Shown: in pieces, positions 1 through 7,512 of the stretch
How the letters are laid out: each line of letters opens with the position of its first letter
Position numbering within the stretch: the first letter of the stretch is position 1
NCBI RefSeq assembly: GCF_008274825.1
Contig: NZ_CP030848.1
Span: forward strand, 2,356,001 to 2,420,000
Length of the DNA stretch: 64,000 nucleotides
Direction: 5' to 3'
Source of the DNA: Sphingobacterium hotanense
GTDB lineage: Bacteria > Bacteroidota > Bacteroidia > Sphingobacteriales > Sphingobacteriaceae
The notes under the pieces: generated by a model
What the model saw: the letters and a program-made list of their open reading frames with translations, nothing else
Told to the model about the DNA's origin: nothing
Databases searched by the model: none
Made by a program: the position numbers and the translations under genes

Positions 1-12
1 ACCTTTGTTGCA

Positions 13-681
13 ATGAAAAATTTTGCAGCAATCTTTGATATGGATGGCGTTATCGCACATACTAATCCATATCACGCCAAAGCCTTTGAAGTATTTTTTG
101 ATCGTCACAAGATTTCTTACAACGAGCAGCAGTTTGAACAGCATATGTATGGCAAGCATAACAGCTATATATTTTCCCATTTTTTCGGGCGTAAGATCTT
201 GGGTGAGGAACTGCTGAGCTTAGAAGATGAAAAAGAAGGCTTGTTCCGTGAGATTTATAAATCGGAGGCGAAATCCCTTCCCTATCTGCAAGAGTTTCTC
301 ACAGATCTTAAAGAACACGATTTTAAACTTGGAGTGGCGACATCGGCGCCTCGCGCAAATATGGATCTTATTCTGGATGCACTTGCGATCCGCCCATTTT
401 TTCAATCCACTTTAGGCAGTGAGAATGTCAGTTTGCATAAGCCACATCCGGAGGTTTATTTGAAATCAGCAGCTAATTTGGGCGTAGATCCACACCATTG
501 TATGGTTTTCGAAGATTCTTTTTCAGGCGTTACGGCAGGTTTGAACGCGGGGATGCAGGTTGTAGGCGTATTGAGCTCGCATAAGCAAGAGGAACTGCCT
601 GTATGTACAAGCTATATCCCTCATTATAAACATATCGATGCTAAACAAGTGCTCCATATGATCCATTCTTATGTGGGATAA
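13..681 (+). CDS. HAD-superfamily phosphatase, beta-phosphoglucomutase-like
   Basis: This 222-residue cytoplasmic protein belongs to the HAD hydrolases of the beta-phosphoglucomutase/phosphoglycolate phosphatase type. The motif DMDGV at residues 9-13 supplies the nucleophile Asp9 and acid/base Asp11. A Thr-Ser motif occurs in VATSAPRAN, a Lys in HKPHPEVY, and the acidic motif is FEDSFSGV. The helical cap lies roughly between residues 15 and 90. The substrate is probably a small sugar phosphate, but the sequence does not say which. The gene overlaps the next one by 11 bases, so the two are probably co-translated. Confidence 0.85.
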   Translation: MKNFAAIFDMDGVIAHTNPYHAKAFEVFFDRHKISYNEQQFEQHMYGKHNSYIFSHFFGRKILGEELLSLEDEKEGLFREIYKSEAKSLPYLQEFLTDLKEHDFKLGVATSAPRANMDLILDALAIRPFFQSTLGSENVSLHKPHPEVYLKSAANLGVDPHHCMVFEDSFSGVTAGLNAGMQVVGVLSSHKQEELPVCTSYIPHYKHIDAKQVLHMIHSYVG

Positions 682-1441
682 TGCATTAGCATTAATACCA
701 TCACCGATGGGCTGGGTACTTTATTTTTTCTGTGCCATGCTTATCGGTACCTCAAAAACAGGAATCCAAAATGTTGGCACCCTGGCGGTACCCTTATTCG
801 CCCTGCTATTTGGTGCGAAATATTCTACCGGTATTGTTCTCATTCTGCTGTGTATTGCTGATTTAGTTGCTGTTATTTACTATAGAAAGCAATTCAACTG
901 GTCGGAAGTCAAAAAACTCCTGCCCTTTGCCGCTATAGGTTTGATCATCGGACTAATCGTTGGCGATTATATAGATGATCGAATCTTCAAAATTTTAATG
1001 GGCGCCTGTATTATCCTAGGCGTTGGAATCATGCTCTGGGGCAATCGGCAAGACAAAATAAACCAAAGTACAGAATTCACCAAGAAATGGTGGTACTCGC
1101 CTTTATTTGGACTTATAACCGGTTTTTCAACCATGATAGGCAACGCAGCAGGCCCAACCTTAACTGTTTACCTCTTCTCCAAGAAACTGGATAAATACAC
1201 CTTGGTCGCAACCGGCGCCTGGTTTATTATGATCCTCAACTTTTCAAAAATCCCTCTCCAATTATTCGTCTGGAAGAATCTTTCCTGGGAAGGCTTCGTC
1301 CTTAATCTTTTAGCTATCCCCTTTATATTGCTAGGCGGCTTTATAGGAATCAAACTCGTAAAAATACTACCCGAACGAGAATTTAAAATCGTGATCCTAA
1401 GCCTAGTGGTGTTATCTGCTTTGATGCTTATTGTTTTTTAG
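671..1441 (+). CDS. TauE/SafE family membrane permease
   Basis: This 256-residue protein is almost entirely hydrophobic, with about eight predicted membrane segments, and resembles the TauE/SafE (former DUF81) family of anion exporters. Family motifs include the N-terminal GTSKTGIQNVGTLAVP stretch and the mid-protein GFSTMIGNAAGPTL stretch, which are the two repeat halves of the fold. Members export sulfite, sulfoacetate or related anions, but substrate cannot be assigned here. The ATG overlaps the end of the HAD gene, so the two form a short operon. The stop is followed directly by the repeat-rich gap. Confidence 0.85.
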   Translation: MWDNALALIPSPMGWVLYFFCAMLIGTSKTGIQNVGTLAVPLFALLFGAKYSTGIVLILLCIADLVAVIYYRKQFNWSEVKKLLPFAAIGLIIGLIVGDYIDDRIFKILMGACIILGVGIMLWGNRQDKINQSTEFTKKWWYSPLFGLITGFSTMIGNAAGPTLTVYLFSKKLDKYTLVATGAWFIMILNFSKIPLQLFVWKNLSWEGFVLNLLAIPFILLGGFIGIKLVKILPEREFKIVILSLVVLSALMLIVF

Positions 1442-1540
1442 ATAGGAGACATTAGATTTTAGATATTAGAGCACTGCGACCGCTTTATTTCCGATCTTAT
1501 GTTGCCCATATTTTCAATCGTTGGTTTAGAAAAATTTTTC

Positions 1541-1880
1541 TGAACCGGCAAAGGAAGGATGCAAGGATTAGCAGGATTGCGGAATATGACTGGATAATAT
1601 ATCACATTTATTATAATCTTTTGTCTCCCCTTTCTAACCCGTTTGCGAGCGCTTCTGAAAGGGTTATAGAAGGGCTTTGAAAGGGTTATGAAAGGGGAAT
1701 GAGTAAACGCAGAGTAGATACTAATCCTTCCTTTCTCCGTTTAGAAAAATAAGAATGTAATATTTTGAATTAGGAAAGTGAGGATAAATTGTTTTGAACC
1801 AGGAAAAAAAGGATTTTAGGATTGGCAGGATCAGATATCCGCCATAGGTCTAAATACTAACTACTAAATACTAACTACTA
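1541..1880. repeat. Mosaic of small dispersed repeats
   Basis: The 479-base gap between two convergent genes holds no gene. It contains two copies of a dispersed element with the core GAACCAGGAAARRAAGG followed by ATTYAAGGATTNNCAGGATC: one at 1541-1582 and one at 1795-1840. Between them, 1627-1700 has repeated AAAGGGTT/AAAGGGCTTT motifs, and 1849-1880 has tandem ACTAACTACTAAAT motifs. The same three ingredients recur at 20820-21400 in this window, and the TAGTTAGTA motif also occurs at 58747-58766. Confidence 0.7.
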
Positions 1881-1882
1881 AC

Positions 1883-1915
1883 AAAAAAGCCGTTCTCTTC
1901 GAACGGCCCTTTTTG
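1883..1915. terminator. Bidirectional intrinsic terminator
   Basis: A GCCGTTC/GAACGGC hairpin is flanked by an A-run on one side and a T-run on the other. It sits just downstream of the OmpA-family gene on the minus strand and can also stop leftward-facing transcription from the TauE side. Confidence 0.8.
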
Positions 1916-1920
1916 TTTAT

Positions 1921-2799
1921 TTATTCTGTTTCTGGAACATCATTTGTTTCCGGTGCCTTATCGATCAATTCCATGAATTGGTCTAACTTCGGCGTAATAA
2001 TAATTTGTGTTCTACGGTTTCGAGCTTTTCCTTCTGGCGTACCGTTGCTGGCGATTGGGTTATATTCACCGCGACCACCGGCAGTTAAGCGTTTAGGATC
2101 TACTCCGTAGTTGTTTTGTAATGCTTGTACAACAGAGGATGCACGCAATGTACTTAAATCCCAGTTGTTGCGGATATTCGCTTTATTAATCGGGTCGGAG
2201 TCCGTATTACCCTCGATTAGCACATCGTAATCTTTGTAATCTTGAATAATCTTGGCGATCTTCGATAGGGTCTCTCCTGCTTTATCAGAGATTTCGTAGC
2301 TACCGGATTTGTAAAGCATATTATCCGATAAAGAGATGTAAACAACACCTTTTAATACTTGTACATCAACATCCTTCATTTCTTCACGGCTCAATGAACG
2401 CGTTAAGTTGTTTGTCAACACCATATTAAGCGAGTCGCTTTTCGCTTTGGTATTTACTAAATGTTGAATGTATTTGTTGGATGCGTTGATCTCGTCTACC
2501 AGTTTAGAGATATTCGCATTTCCTTGGGAAGTATTGCTGATACTGTTGTCTAACGTAGCTTGCAATCTTGCTAGAGCCTCTTTTAGCGAAGCATTGTTCT
2601 TACGTTCCTGTTCTAGCTGATCCTCTAAGCTTTTTACTCTTGAACGACTTTCTGCTAGATCTACTTGACTTTTTTGATATAGCTCAGCAAGATCCCTATG
2701 TTGCTGTTCTAATGCTTGGTGCGTTTTCTTACTTACCCCGCAAGAGGAGATAAATAAAACGCTCAACAAGACTAATGGAATACTTATACGTTTGATCAT
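1921..2799 (-). CDS. OmpA-family outer-membrane lipoprotein
   Basis: The mature protein starts after a lipoprotein signal (VLLSVLFISSCG), so it should be anchored to the outer membrane. Residues from about 30 to 85 form a coiled coil rich in Gln, Leu and Glu. The C-terminal domain is a peptidoglycan-binding OmpA/MotB module with the motif IEGNTDSDP and the signature NWDLSTLRA. I chose the ATG at 2799 because the lipoprotein signal begins there; an upstream in-frame ATG at 2865 would add 22 residues that spoil the signal. Its likely role is tethering envelope to peptidoglycan. A terminator follows at 1883-1915. Confidence 0.85.
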   Translation of the reverse strand: MIKRISIPLVLLSVLFISSCGVSKKTHQALEQQHRDLAELYQKSQVDLAESRSRVKSLEDQLEQERKNNASLKEALARLQATLDNSISNTSQGNANISKLVDEINASNKYIQHLVNTKAKSDSLNMVLTNNLTRSLSREEMKDVDVQVLKGVVYISLSDNMLYKSGSYEISDKAGETLSKIAKIIQDYKDYDVLIEGNTDSDPINKANIRNNWDLSTLRASSVVQALQNNYGVDPKRLTAGGRGEYNPIASNGTPEGKARNRRTQIIITPKLDQFMELIDKAPETNDVPETE

Positions 2800-3150
2800 A
2801 ACTTGATATATTAAATTCTTATTACGTCTAAGATAAGCAAAAGCGGTGCCTTTTATATCAAACACTTTATTTAATATCGATAAAAGACAGGTTTTCAGCG
2901 TTACACGCCAGTGTTTTCGTTAATCAGAAGGTGAATGGGGTTAATTGTAAGGCTAATCTGTAACCGTGTCCTATCCGGATTCGGAAAGCATTACTCTCTG
3001 CGAGGGGTCAGTTTCCTTAAATTTTTCCATAAAATGGATTAAAAAATATGCTAGAGAGGCCATGAATAAAGAAAAAAACAAGAAAAAATGAGCGAAAAAA
3101 ACGGGTTAAAAAATTAATCAGGCTCATTTTCAGTACGGTATCAAATAAGT
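2800..3150. other. Intergenic stretch, nothing recognised
   Basis: This roughly 350-base stretch lies between the OmpA-family gene and the tRNA-Ser promoter. It must hold the promoter of the OmpA-family gene, but I see no clear open reading frame, RNA gene or repeat in it. Confidence 0.4.
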
Positions 3151-3181
3151 TTTGGAGAGAGAATAAAAATTTCTACTTTTG
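3151..3181 (+). promoter_or_regulatory. Promoter of tRNA-Ser
   Basis: TTTG at 3151-3154 and TACTTTTG at 3174-3181 are separated by 19 bases. This is an excellent match to the Bacteroidetes housekeeping promoter (-33 TTTG, -7 TAnnTTTG). The tRNA begins only five bases after the -7 box, so the primary transcript must have almost no 5' leader. Confidence 0.7.
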
Positions 3182-3185
3182 TCGC

Positions 3186-3270
3186 GGAGAGTTGGCAGAG
3201 TGGTCGAATGCGGCGGTCTTGAAAACCGTTAACTGTCACAGGTTCGGGGGTTCGAATCCCTCACTCTCCG
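3186..3270 (+). tRNA. tRNA-Ser(UGA)
   Basis: The acceptor stem GGAGAGT pairs with ACTCTCC and G3270 is the discriminator base. The anticodon stem GCGGT/ACCGT closes the loop CTTGAAA, which places anticodon TGA at 3220-3222. The T-loop is TTCGAAT. The 85-base length with a long variable arm is typical for serine tRNA. CCA is not encoded. The final 16 bases are repeated in every unit of the array that starts at the next base. Confidence 0.95.
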
Positions 3271-4089
3271 CAGAAAAAGCTTCAATCGAAAGATTGGAGC
3301 TTTTTTGCGTAGTGAGGGTTCGGACCTTGCGCCGGCCGGGGTTCGATTCTGGAAGGTTCAGGGTTGAGTATGGGGATTGCGGGGCTGAACCAATCCCTCA
3401 CTCTCCGCAGAAAAAGCTTCAATCGAAAGATTGGAGCTTTTTTGCGTAGTGAGGGTTCGGACCTTGCGCCGGCCGGGGTTCGATTCTGGAAGGTTCAGGG
3501 TTGAGTATGGGGATTGCGGGGCTGAACCAATCCCTCACTCTCCGCAGAAAAAGCTTCAATCGAAAGATTGGAGCTTTTTTGCGTAGTGAGGGTTCGGACC
3601 TTGCGCCGGCCGGGGTTCGATTCTGGAAGGTTCAGGGTTGAGTATGGGGATTGCGGGGCTGAACCAACCCCTCACTCTCCGCAGAAAAAGCTTCAATCGA
3701 AAGATTGGAGCTTTTTTGCGTAGTGAGGGTTCGGACCTTGCGCCGGCCGGGGTTCGATTCTGGAAGGTTCAGGGTTGAGTATGGGGATTGCGGGGCTGAA
3801 CCAATCCCTCACTCTCCGCAGAAAAAGCTTCAATCGAAAGATTGGAGCTTTTTTGCGTAGTGAGGGTTCGGACCTTGCGCCGGCCGGGGTTCGATTCTGG
3901 AAGGTTCAGGGTTGAGTATGGGGATTGCGGGGCTGAACCAATCCCTCACTCTCCGCAGAAAAATCCTTCATCGCAAGATGAGGGATTTTTTGCGTAGTGA
4001 GGGTTCGGACCTTGCGTCGGCCGGGGGTTCGATTCTGGAAGGTTCAGGGTTGTGTATGGGGCTTGCGGGGCTGAACCAATCCCTCACTC
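3271..4089 (+). repeat. Six tandem 137-bp units carrying the tRNA-Ser 3' end
   Basis: Units start at 3271, 3408, 3545, 3682, 3819 and 3956, so the period is exactly 137 bases. The first five are nearly identical; the third has one visible substitution in its tail. The sixth is diverged and ends at about 4089. Each unit opens with the terminator hairpin, continues with a GC-rich segment containing GGGGTTCGATTC, and ends with AATCCCTCACTCTCCG, identical to the last 16 bases of the tRNA. Inside each unit AGTGAGGG can pair with CCCTCACT, and GGACCTT with AAGGTTC, so the transcript would be highly structured. The plan resembles the E. coli tyrT locus, where repeats carrying the tRNA-Tyr 3' end follow the tRNA and yield rtT RNA. 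Function here is unknown. Confidence 0.9.
3277..3306 (+). terminator. Intrinsic terminator of tRNA-Ser (first of six copies)
   Basis: AAGCTTCAATC pairs with GATTGGAGCTT over 11 base pairs (one G-U) around a GAAA tetraloop, followed by a T-run. The same hairpin recurs every 137 bases through the repeat array. In the last unit the stem sequence is different but still pairs. Confidence 0.85.
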
Positions 4090-4518
4090 AGGGACAAAGA
4101 CCCTTTCCGGATCGTCAAAAGAAATCGTTCCTTCGACAAAATATGGAATTCCCATATAAATAAGTTGTTTACCCTTTCCTTCTAGATACTTACCATCCTT
4201 CAACAATATCGCGAATGGCACCCTTTTCTTCTCTCGCCATTTGTATGGCCTATAGTTATAATCTCCTACTAGGGTGTCTCCTTTTGCATTTCCTTGAATT
4301 TCACCAGAAACAAAGAAACCGCCCGGCCCGGAACTTGTCATTTCGCCATGGAAACGAGTTGGATAGGTTGTGATTCTAATTCGGGTTGTATCTCTTCCAT
4401 CAATAAAAATATATTGTTTCTCGTTGTTTTGAACCTCCTGCTTATTGGTGCAACCGTTTTGAAAAAGTAATACAATTAAACTATACAAGAGTATTGATAA
4501 ATATTTCGAACCCATCAT
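4084..4518 (-). CDS. Small lipoprotein of unknown function
   Basis: This 144-residue protein begins with a hydrophobic signal ending in LLFQNGC, so it is probably a lipoprotein. The remainder is predicted to be beta-rich and contains no motif I recognise. ATG codons occur at residues 1 and 2 and either could be the start. The last codons and the TGA stop lie inside the end of the last tRNA-Ser repeat unit, so the array has run into the 3' end of this gene and may have replaced its original C-terminus. Confidence 0.6.
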   Translation of the reverse strand: MMGSKYLSILLYSLIVLLFQNGCTNKQEVQNNEKQYIFIDGRDTTRIRITTYPTRFHGEMTSSGPGGFFVSGEIQGNAKGDTLVGDYNYRPYKWREKKRVPFAILLKDGKYLEGKGKQLIYMGIPYFVEGTISFDDPERVFVPE

Positions 4519-4628
4519 TTACGCGCCTATGAAGATTTTGAATTATACGAAAATGCTGAAGCGATATTATTTTCTTGAATATGGATCCAGCAGTTTCCAA
4601 AGATAAAATAAATGAGGATGGATATGTC

Positions 4629-4652
4629 AACGTTTCATTTTTTGGAAACGTT
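4629..4652. promoter_or_regulatory. Inverted repeat upstream of esterase gene
   Basis: AACGTTTC at 4629-4636 and GAAACGTT at 4645-4652 form a perfect 8-bp inverted repeat with an 8-base centre. It ends 34 bases before the esterase ATG, a position suited to an operator. The binding protein is unknown. Confidence 0.4.
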
Positions 4653-4686
4653 TTGAAAATAAACTAATTTTCAAAAAACTTTTATT

Positions 4687-5502
4687 ATGAAATTACACTA
4701 TCTATTACTCATAATGGTCACCCTGTTTACAAGCTGTTCTGGTCCGACAGCGCCCAGCGATCCTATTCCCACTCACGAAACTTTCACAATCAATTCCTCA
4801 CAGGTTGGCGAAGTTAGGACGATCAATGTTTGGGTGCCGGACTCCTATAACGCCGGTCAAGATTCCTTAGCGGTGATGTATATGGCGGACGGCGGAATCA
4901 AGGAAGATTTTCCTCATATCGCGAATACCTTAGCAAAACTTGTCAAAGAAGAGAAAATAGAGCCTTTGATTCTGGTTGGAATCGAAAATACCGAACGCAG
5001 AAGAGACCTAACTGGATTTACGGAAGTAGAAAAAGATAAAGAGATCGCCCCTGTAGTAGGCGGGGCGGATAAATTTAGAGCATTTATAGCGAAGGAACTA
5101 TTCCCCGAGATCGATAAACGCTATCGAACAACCTCTGAGAGAAGCATTATTGGGGAGTCAGCATCGGGTCTTTTTGTGATGGAGACATTTTTTCTAGCTC
5201 CAACTATGTTCACTAACTACATTGCTTTTGACCCCTCACTTTGGTGGAATAATCATTATTTGGTGGGAACGGCCAAGGATCATCTATCTAAATTTCCCGA
5301 AGACGGAAAAAGAATCTGGTTTGCCGGTTCCGGTGCGGAGGATATTTCAACATTCACGAAACAATTAGCTGACATTCTCGAAAAGGAGAAATCGTCCAAT
5401 ATCCAATGGCATTATGCTGATGAACCTAAAGAAAGCCATGCGACTATTTTTAGAGCAACGAAAGAGAAAGCTATTTTGTGGACACTTAATCCTAGTAGAT
5501 AA
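4687..5502 (+). CDS. Esterase-family lipoprotein (alpha/beta hydrolase)
   Basis: The 271-residue product has a lipoprotein signal (VTLFTSC, Cys17) and an alpha/beta hydrolase domain of the putative esterase family (esterase D/Fes type). The nucleophile motif is GESASG with Ser158. A likely acid lies in FAGSGAEDIS and the likely catalytic His in ESHAT near the C-terminus. Relatives cleave esters of small molecules, including siderophores, but there is no siderophore gene next to it. It appears to be transcribed alone, with an inverted repeat just upstream. Confidence 0.75.
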   Translation: MKLHYLLLIMVTLFTSCSGPTAPSDPIPTHETFTINSSQVGEVRTINVWVPDSYNAGQDSLAVMYMADGGIKEDFPHIANTLAKLVKEEKIEPLILVGIENTERRRDLTGFTEVEKDKEIAPVVGGADKFRAFIAKELFPEIDKRYRTTSERSIIGESASGLFVMETFFLAPTMFTNYIAFDPSLWWNNHYLVGTAKDHLSKFPEDGKRIWFAGSGAEDISTFTKQLADILEKEKSSNIQWHYADEPKESHATIFRATKEKAILWTLNPSR

Positions 5503-5593
5503 GATAATATTCTATACTCACGATTCCTTTTCACACATTAACAGTTTTATTTTCCACAACAGAACAACTGTATTAATATTTTAACTAATATTA

Positions 5594-5609
5594 CATTGTA
5601 TTTACAATG
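5594..5609. promoter_or_regulatory. Palindrome upstream of methyltransferase gene
   Basis: CATTGTA, two bases, then TACAATG make a perfect 16-base palindrome ending 17 bases before the start codon. It may be an operator overlapping the promoter or 5' leader. No adjacent regulator gene suggests the binding protein. Confidence 0.4.
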
Positions 5610-5626
5610 AATTAAGTTTTATATAA

Positions 5627-6298
5627 ATGGAGAAGTTTGAATTATTCGAAAATGAGCGGGCAACAGCATACGATAGTTTCGTCAAGAACTGGATACCAAA
5701 CTATAATGTTTTCCTCAATATGATCCCACATCTTTTCAACGATTCGACAAATGATAAACTATTAGCAGTCGGTTGTGGAACAGGAAATGAGATTTTGGTA
5801 CTCAAGCAGAATGGTTATAATGGCTCAATTATGGGCATTGACCCCTCCCCAGAAATGATTGCTCAGGCCACTCATAAGTTAAAAGACTATGAAGATATCG
5901 TACTGAAAGAAGTCTTGGTTTCTCAACTGACCATAGATCATCAATTTAATGCTGCAACACTGATATTGGTGCTTCACTTCCTGAAGGATGATGGTGACAA
6001 GCTGGATTTACTTCGCGATATTTCTATCCGATTAGAGCCGAAAGCTTTATTGATCATGCTAGATATTACAGGAAACGACATGGAAATCAGAAAGAATTTA
6101 GAGATCCTCGAGCAACTGCTTCCTCCCGATATGGATCAAAATGAAATTGCTAAACGCTTGGACCGCATTTATCGTGAGCTACACCATGTCTCGGAACAAA
6201 GGATAATAGAGCTTTTTACTGAAGCCGGATTCGAAGAGCCGACCAAGTTCTTTCAGAGCACAATCTACATGGGTTGGACGGCAAGAAAGAAAAACTAA
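5627..6298 (+). CDS. Class I SAM-dependent methyltransferase
   Basis: This 223-residue soluble protein has a Rossmann methyltransferase fold. Motif I is LLAVGCGTGNEI at residues 45-56, and the acidic residue at the end of strand 2 is in MGIDPSPEM. Motif IV is near ATLILVLHFL. The family pattern resembles small-molecule methyltransferases, but the substrate is not evident. It ends four bases from the convergent lipoprotein gene and is probably monocistronic. Confidence 0.8.
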   Translation: MEKFELFENERATAYDSFVKNWIPNYNVFLNMIPHLFNDSTNDKLLAVGCGTGNEILVLKQNGYNGSIMGIDPSPEMIAQATHKLKDYEDIVLKEVLVSQLTIDHQFNAATLILVLHFLKDDGDKLDLLRDISIRLEPKALLIMLDITGNDMEIRKNLEILEQLLPPDMDQNEIAKRLDRIYRELHHVSEQRIIELFTEAGFEEPTKFFQSTIYMGWTARKKN

Positions 6299-6302
6299 AA
6301 GG

Positions 6303-7370
6303 TTACTGATTGGCAAAATCCCTCGAAAACTGATCAGCAGTTTGAGAGTCGAGATGGCTTCCGGAATGGATCACAACTTGATACTTAAACACTGCGGACT
6401 CGCCTTTTGCGAGTTTATATTTCAGTTCTTCTTGGCCTTTGCTAAACACTCTTTGACCGAGAGGGTTAGCTGCAAATAAGCCATACCCTCGCGCAAACCA
6501 ATAGCTTGGATATCCAACGTTTTGGGGATGATCTAGGATAATAAGACTTACTTCTTCTTTATGGATGACCCCGTTCAACATTGCCCAACGACCTCGAGTT
6601 CCAAATACATCATCCCCTACTTTCCCTTCGCTGCTGTAATAAACACCTGTAACTCCCTGATTATCGACCCTAGCTACGGAATCTTCTATCCCGTAGGCGT
6701 CCGTAAAGGTCGTTTTCTGCATATAGGATTGCTCCAGTTCTCTTGCCACTCGAATGGCGAGTAATCCTTCTTTATTATCATCAAAGTTAACATCTCGCAA
6801 AGCATTCAAGCTAACACGAATGCTAATCATAATTTGCCCTTCCTTAGAAACTTGGAATTTATAAGTACATTCTTCACTCAATAGAGGTTCTGACGTTGGG
6901 AACAGCCAGAGTTTCGAAACTCGAAGCAACGCACTATTGTTGCTGGCCGCAATGCTATTCACCTTCTGATGAACGATAGCACCATACTTCATTCTTTCAT
7001 TTGGCGATCTAGATGTGGAGTTATTCCAAAAATCTAAACCATTGACATCACCATAATTAAACCAAAGCCCCATTTGATGAGGATGGTCAGTCCGTTCGTT
7101 GGCACGAGGCTCGATTGGCCATCCTCTAGTAACAAAATTTCCATTTTTTGTCATCAAAGGAAAAAGTATTGGTTTTTTCAAACTATCGGCATACATGTAT
7201 GAGGTATAGCGCTTTCCATCCAAAAGAATGTCAACACGTTGGCTGGCAGGAACCTCAATAATGGAGAACCTTTCTGCTTTTGTATTTCGGTTCTGCAGGC
7301 TTTTAGATGGCGCACATGAGTTTAGTATCACACATAGTATTAGGAGTATGTTTAGAATATTCTTCATCAA
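6303..7370 (-). CDS. DUF6807 (PmoA-like) lipoprotein of the first SusCD locus
   Basis: The 355-residue product has a lipoprotein signal (LCVILNSC). The stretch HPHQMGLWFNYGDVNGLDFW and the later LDHPQNVGYPSYWFARGYG are typical of the DUF6807/PmoA family, found in many Bacteroidetes uptake loci and probably related to carbohydrate processing. The name PmoA is a database label and does not imply methane oxidation. The gene lies downstream of susD on the same strand after a gap of about 140 bases, so it probably belongs to the same locus. Confidence 0.75.
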   Translation of the reverse strand: MMKNILNILLILCVILNSCAPSKSLQNRNTKAERFSIIEVPASQRVDILLDGKRYTSYMYADSLKKPILFPLMTKNGNFVTRGWPIEPRANERTDHPHQMGLWFNYGDVNGLDFWNNSTSRSPNERMKYGAIVHQKVNSIAASNNSALLRVSKLWLFPTSEPLLSEECTYKFQVSKEGQIMISIRVSLNALRDVNFDDNKEGLLAIRVARELEQSYMQKTTFTDAYGIEDSVARVDNQGVTGVYYSSEGKVGDDVFGTRGRWAMLNGVIHKEEVSLIILDHPQNVGYPSYWFARGYGLFAANPLGQRVFSKGQEELKYKLAKGESAVFKYQVVIHSGSHLDSQTADQFSRDFANQ

Positions 7371-7512
7371 TGCTTTTTAGAAGTAGTAGCTACCTTTCTT
7401 TGCTATCAAAGATATGAAACGGCAATTATTTAAAAATTCAGAGCTTTAGTGAGTCCAAGATATGAAAAACAATCTCTCGAATATTTCAATTTATTGTGCA
7501 ATTTTTAAACAA

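Noticed and set aside
3192..3449. Open reading frame across tRNA-Ser and the first repeats
   Set aside because: It is a translation of the tRNA and of structured noncoding repeats; codons follow the tRNA sequence, not a protein.
3271..4089. Possible CRISPR array
   Set aside because: The units are contiguous 137-base repeats with no variable spacers and no cas genes.
3186..4089. Integrated element at tRNA-Ser with repeated attachment sites
   Set aside because: No integrase or phage genes are near; the only tyrosine recombinase (53832-54725) is the housekeeping XerD.
3912..4163. Open reading frame across the last repeat units
   Set aside because: It reads through terminator hairpins and the antisense of the lipoprotein gene.
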